Of a DNA stretch of 5,693 nucleotides, positions 4,843-5,693 are shown one piece after another. The position numbers and the translations under genes are program-made. Below the pieces are notes generated by a model. The model saw only the letters and a list, made by a program, of their open reading frames with translations. It made no database searches and was not told where the DNA came from. The stretch covers positions 1 through 5,693 of the forward strand of contig JAJZXT010000172.1 of assembly GCA_021806355.1 (NCBI GenBank). Reading direction: 5' to 3'. Position 1 is the stretch's first letter. Each line of letters starts with the position of its first letter. This DNA comes from Thermoplasmata archaeon (GTDB taxonomy: Archaea > Thermoplasmatota > Thermoplasmata > Thermoplasmatales > Thermoplasmataceae).

Positions 4843-5547
4843 TTATCCTAGGTTTCTAGTTCCCGTATTGTATTCCCAAACCTGCCACCATGATTCATCA
4901 AGATGGTATGGTTGCGAAGTGAAGTGAAATATTCCTATTGACAGCGTGATTGTAAATGTAATGTTTTCATAGAATGTGAAGTTTCCCTGATTGACTGCCT
5001 TGTACACTGGGGTGCAATGCGCCAAGTTACAACCGCCATTAAGATATCCGTATATATACAAATCAAAAATTGAGGCATACGGTCCATTACCCGTTGAGTA
5101 TTGACCATATGGTCCAAAACTATCATTCTTGTTGGTTCCGTTCTTATACAGCGGGTGGTTAATTGATACTGAAATATTTTGAACGGTAACCACCGGATTG
5201 TTGTATGGAGAATGAATTGACAAATAGTTTGACATGCAGAGCCTACTATTAAAGCTACAGCGTGCAGTTGAAGTGTCAGTACCATTAGCAGATGAGATAT
5301 TCAAATAATGACAAGTGAATCCAGGCTCCATATTATATACAAGTGAAATCCTGTTTCCCAGATAGGTATAATTCAGATTCTTGTGTATGACAAAGGACAA
5401 ACCGACGATACCAGAAGTATTAGTGGAAACTTGAGATATTCCCCGCGGTTCCGTAGTATACTCATAGAATGTTATGGATGCAAATGCTATGATGGAAATA
5501 AGCACAACTGCTCCTATCTTTTTCATTTTATTGTTTATTTTTATCAC
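4843..5547 (-). CDS. Signal-anchored extracellular protein rich in N-glycosylation sequons
   Basis: A 234-residue protein of no family I recognise. It starts with a lysine-rich stretch (K3, K7, K9, K10) and one hydrophobic segment (about residues 11-28), i.e. a signal peptide or N-terminal anchor that places the rest outside the cell. The remaining ~205 residues are rich in N, S, T, Y and G and probably beta-stranded, with nine N-x-S/T sequons (N43, N59, N83, N88, N124, N136, N141, N189, N195) and five cysteines (79, 97, 104, 173, 178). The C-terminus has W220, W221 and W224. There is no second membrane segment and no clear archaeal pilin cleavage motif, although a type IV pilin-like subunit cannot be excluded. 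The GTG start (5547) overlaps the stop of the upstream gene as GTGA, indicating translational coupling; ATG 5526 is an alternative start that would shorten the N-terminus by 7 residues. Confidence 0.75.
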   Translation of the reverse strand: MIKINNKMKKIGAVVLISIIAFASITFYEYTTEPRGISQVSTNTSGIVGLSFVIHKNLNYTYLGNRISLVYNMEPGFTCHYLNISSANGTDTSTARCSFNSRLCMSNYLSIHSPYNNPVVTVQNISVSINHPLYKNGTNKNDSFGPYGQYSTGNGPYASIFDLYIYGYLNGGCNLAHCTPVYKAVNQGNFTFYENITFTITLSIGIFHFTSQPYHLDESWWQVWEYNTGTRNLG

Positions 5548-5693
5548 CCTTCCATTGGCATATATATTTGCATCGACGTTGCAACAGTGTATGACGGTCC
5601 GTTAGATCCGCCAACGTCGACATAATCGTTACTTTTAAGGGAATAATATACCTTAGCTCCGCCATTAGTACCGCAAAAACCATGAGAAATAGG
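5544..5693 (-). CDS. Unknown protein, C-terminal fragment (enters from right edge)
   Basis: On the minus strand the frame from base 5693 is open for 49 codons and ends at TGA 5546-5544; no start is in the window. The fragment (beginning PISHGFCGTNGG and ending MQIYMPMEG) is rich in G, S, N, T, Y and V, has one cysteine, and contains no membrane segment. That composition resembles the exterior part of the next gene's product, so a secreted or surface protein is possible. Its stop codon overlaps the GTG start of the downstream exported protein, which is the main support for its being a real gene. I do not recognise the family. A TATA-like ATATATATG (5559-5567) lies inside it but is too close to the GTG start to be a leaderless promoter. 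Confidence 0.5.
   Translation of the reverse strand, partial: PISHGFCGTNGGAKVYYSLKSNDYVDVGGSNGPSYTVATSMQIYMPMEG

Noticed and set aside
5520..5560. Type IV pilin (class III) signal in the exported protein
   Set aside because: The residues before the hydrophobic segment (KKIGAVV) do not show the charged residue plus glycine pair expected at the cleavage site, so I call it only a signal anchor.
5383..5625. Plus-strand open frame of 80 codons at the right end
   Set aside because: It overlaps two minus-strand frames joined by a GTGA overlap, which explain the region better; the translation is cysteine/tyrosine-rich with no motif.

Overview
The window looks like a piece of an archaeal chromosome, most likely from an acidophilic Thermoplasmatales-type organism (Ferroplasma, Cuniculiplasma or Thermoplasma relatives). 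That placement is inferred from: AT-rich DNA with heavy AGA/AGG and ATA codon use; genes whose TATA-like box lies about 25 bp from the start codon with no ribosome binding site, as in leaderless archaeal transcripts; a GGTGAT Shine-Dalgarno only on an operon-internal gene; and a membrane-anchored protein crowded with N-glycosylation sequons. Nothing phage-like, no insertion sequence, no CRISPR array and no tRNA or rRNA was seen.

Layout. Left (1-1298, minus strand): a class I PLP aminotransferase followed, with a 4-base ATGA overlap, by the first 52 codons of a small membrane protein that runs off the left edge. A 119-bp divergent spacer (1299-1417) holds two promoters and two dyads. A plus-strand Nudix-fold protein with a damaged catalytic box (1418-1879) follows, converging on a minus-strand two-domain GNAT acetyltransferase (1894-2823).

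Centre (2824-4712): a very short divergent promoter in which one TATA-like box seems to serve the GNAT gene leftward and a malic enzyme gene rightward. The malic enzyme is followed after 3 bases by a second, single-domain GNAT gene with a clear GGTGAT ribosome binding site, so the two form an operon. On promoter spacing I place the malic enzyme start at ATG 2874 rather than the in-frame TTG at 2853.

Right (4713-5693): a 130-bp convergent spacer with a perfect 9-bp hairpin, then a minus-strand operon of at least two genes: the 3' end of an unknown protein entering from the right edge, overlapping by GTGA with a 234-residue signal-anchored, sequon-rich extracellular protein.

The metabolic genes point to C4/C3 and amino-group metabolism (malate to pyruvate; amino acid to 2-oxo acid). 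A link with the two acetyltransferases is only suggested by position. The most notable observations are the shared divergent promoter, the Nudix protein lacking key metal ligands, and the exported-protein operon at the right end.
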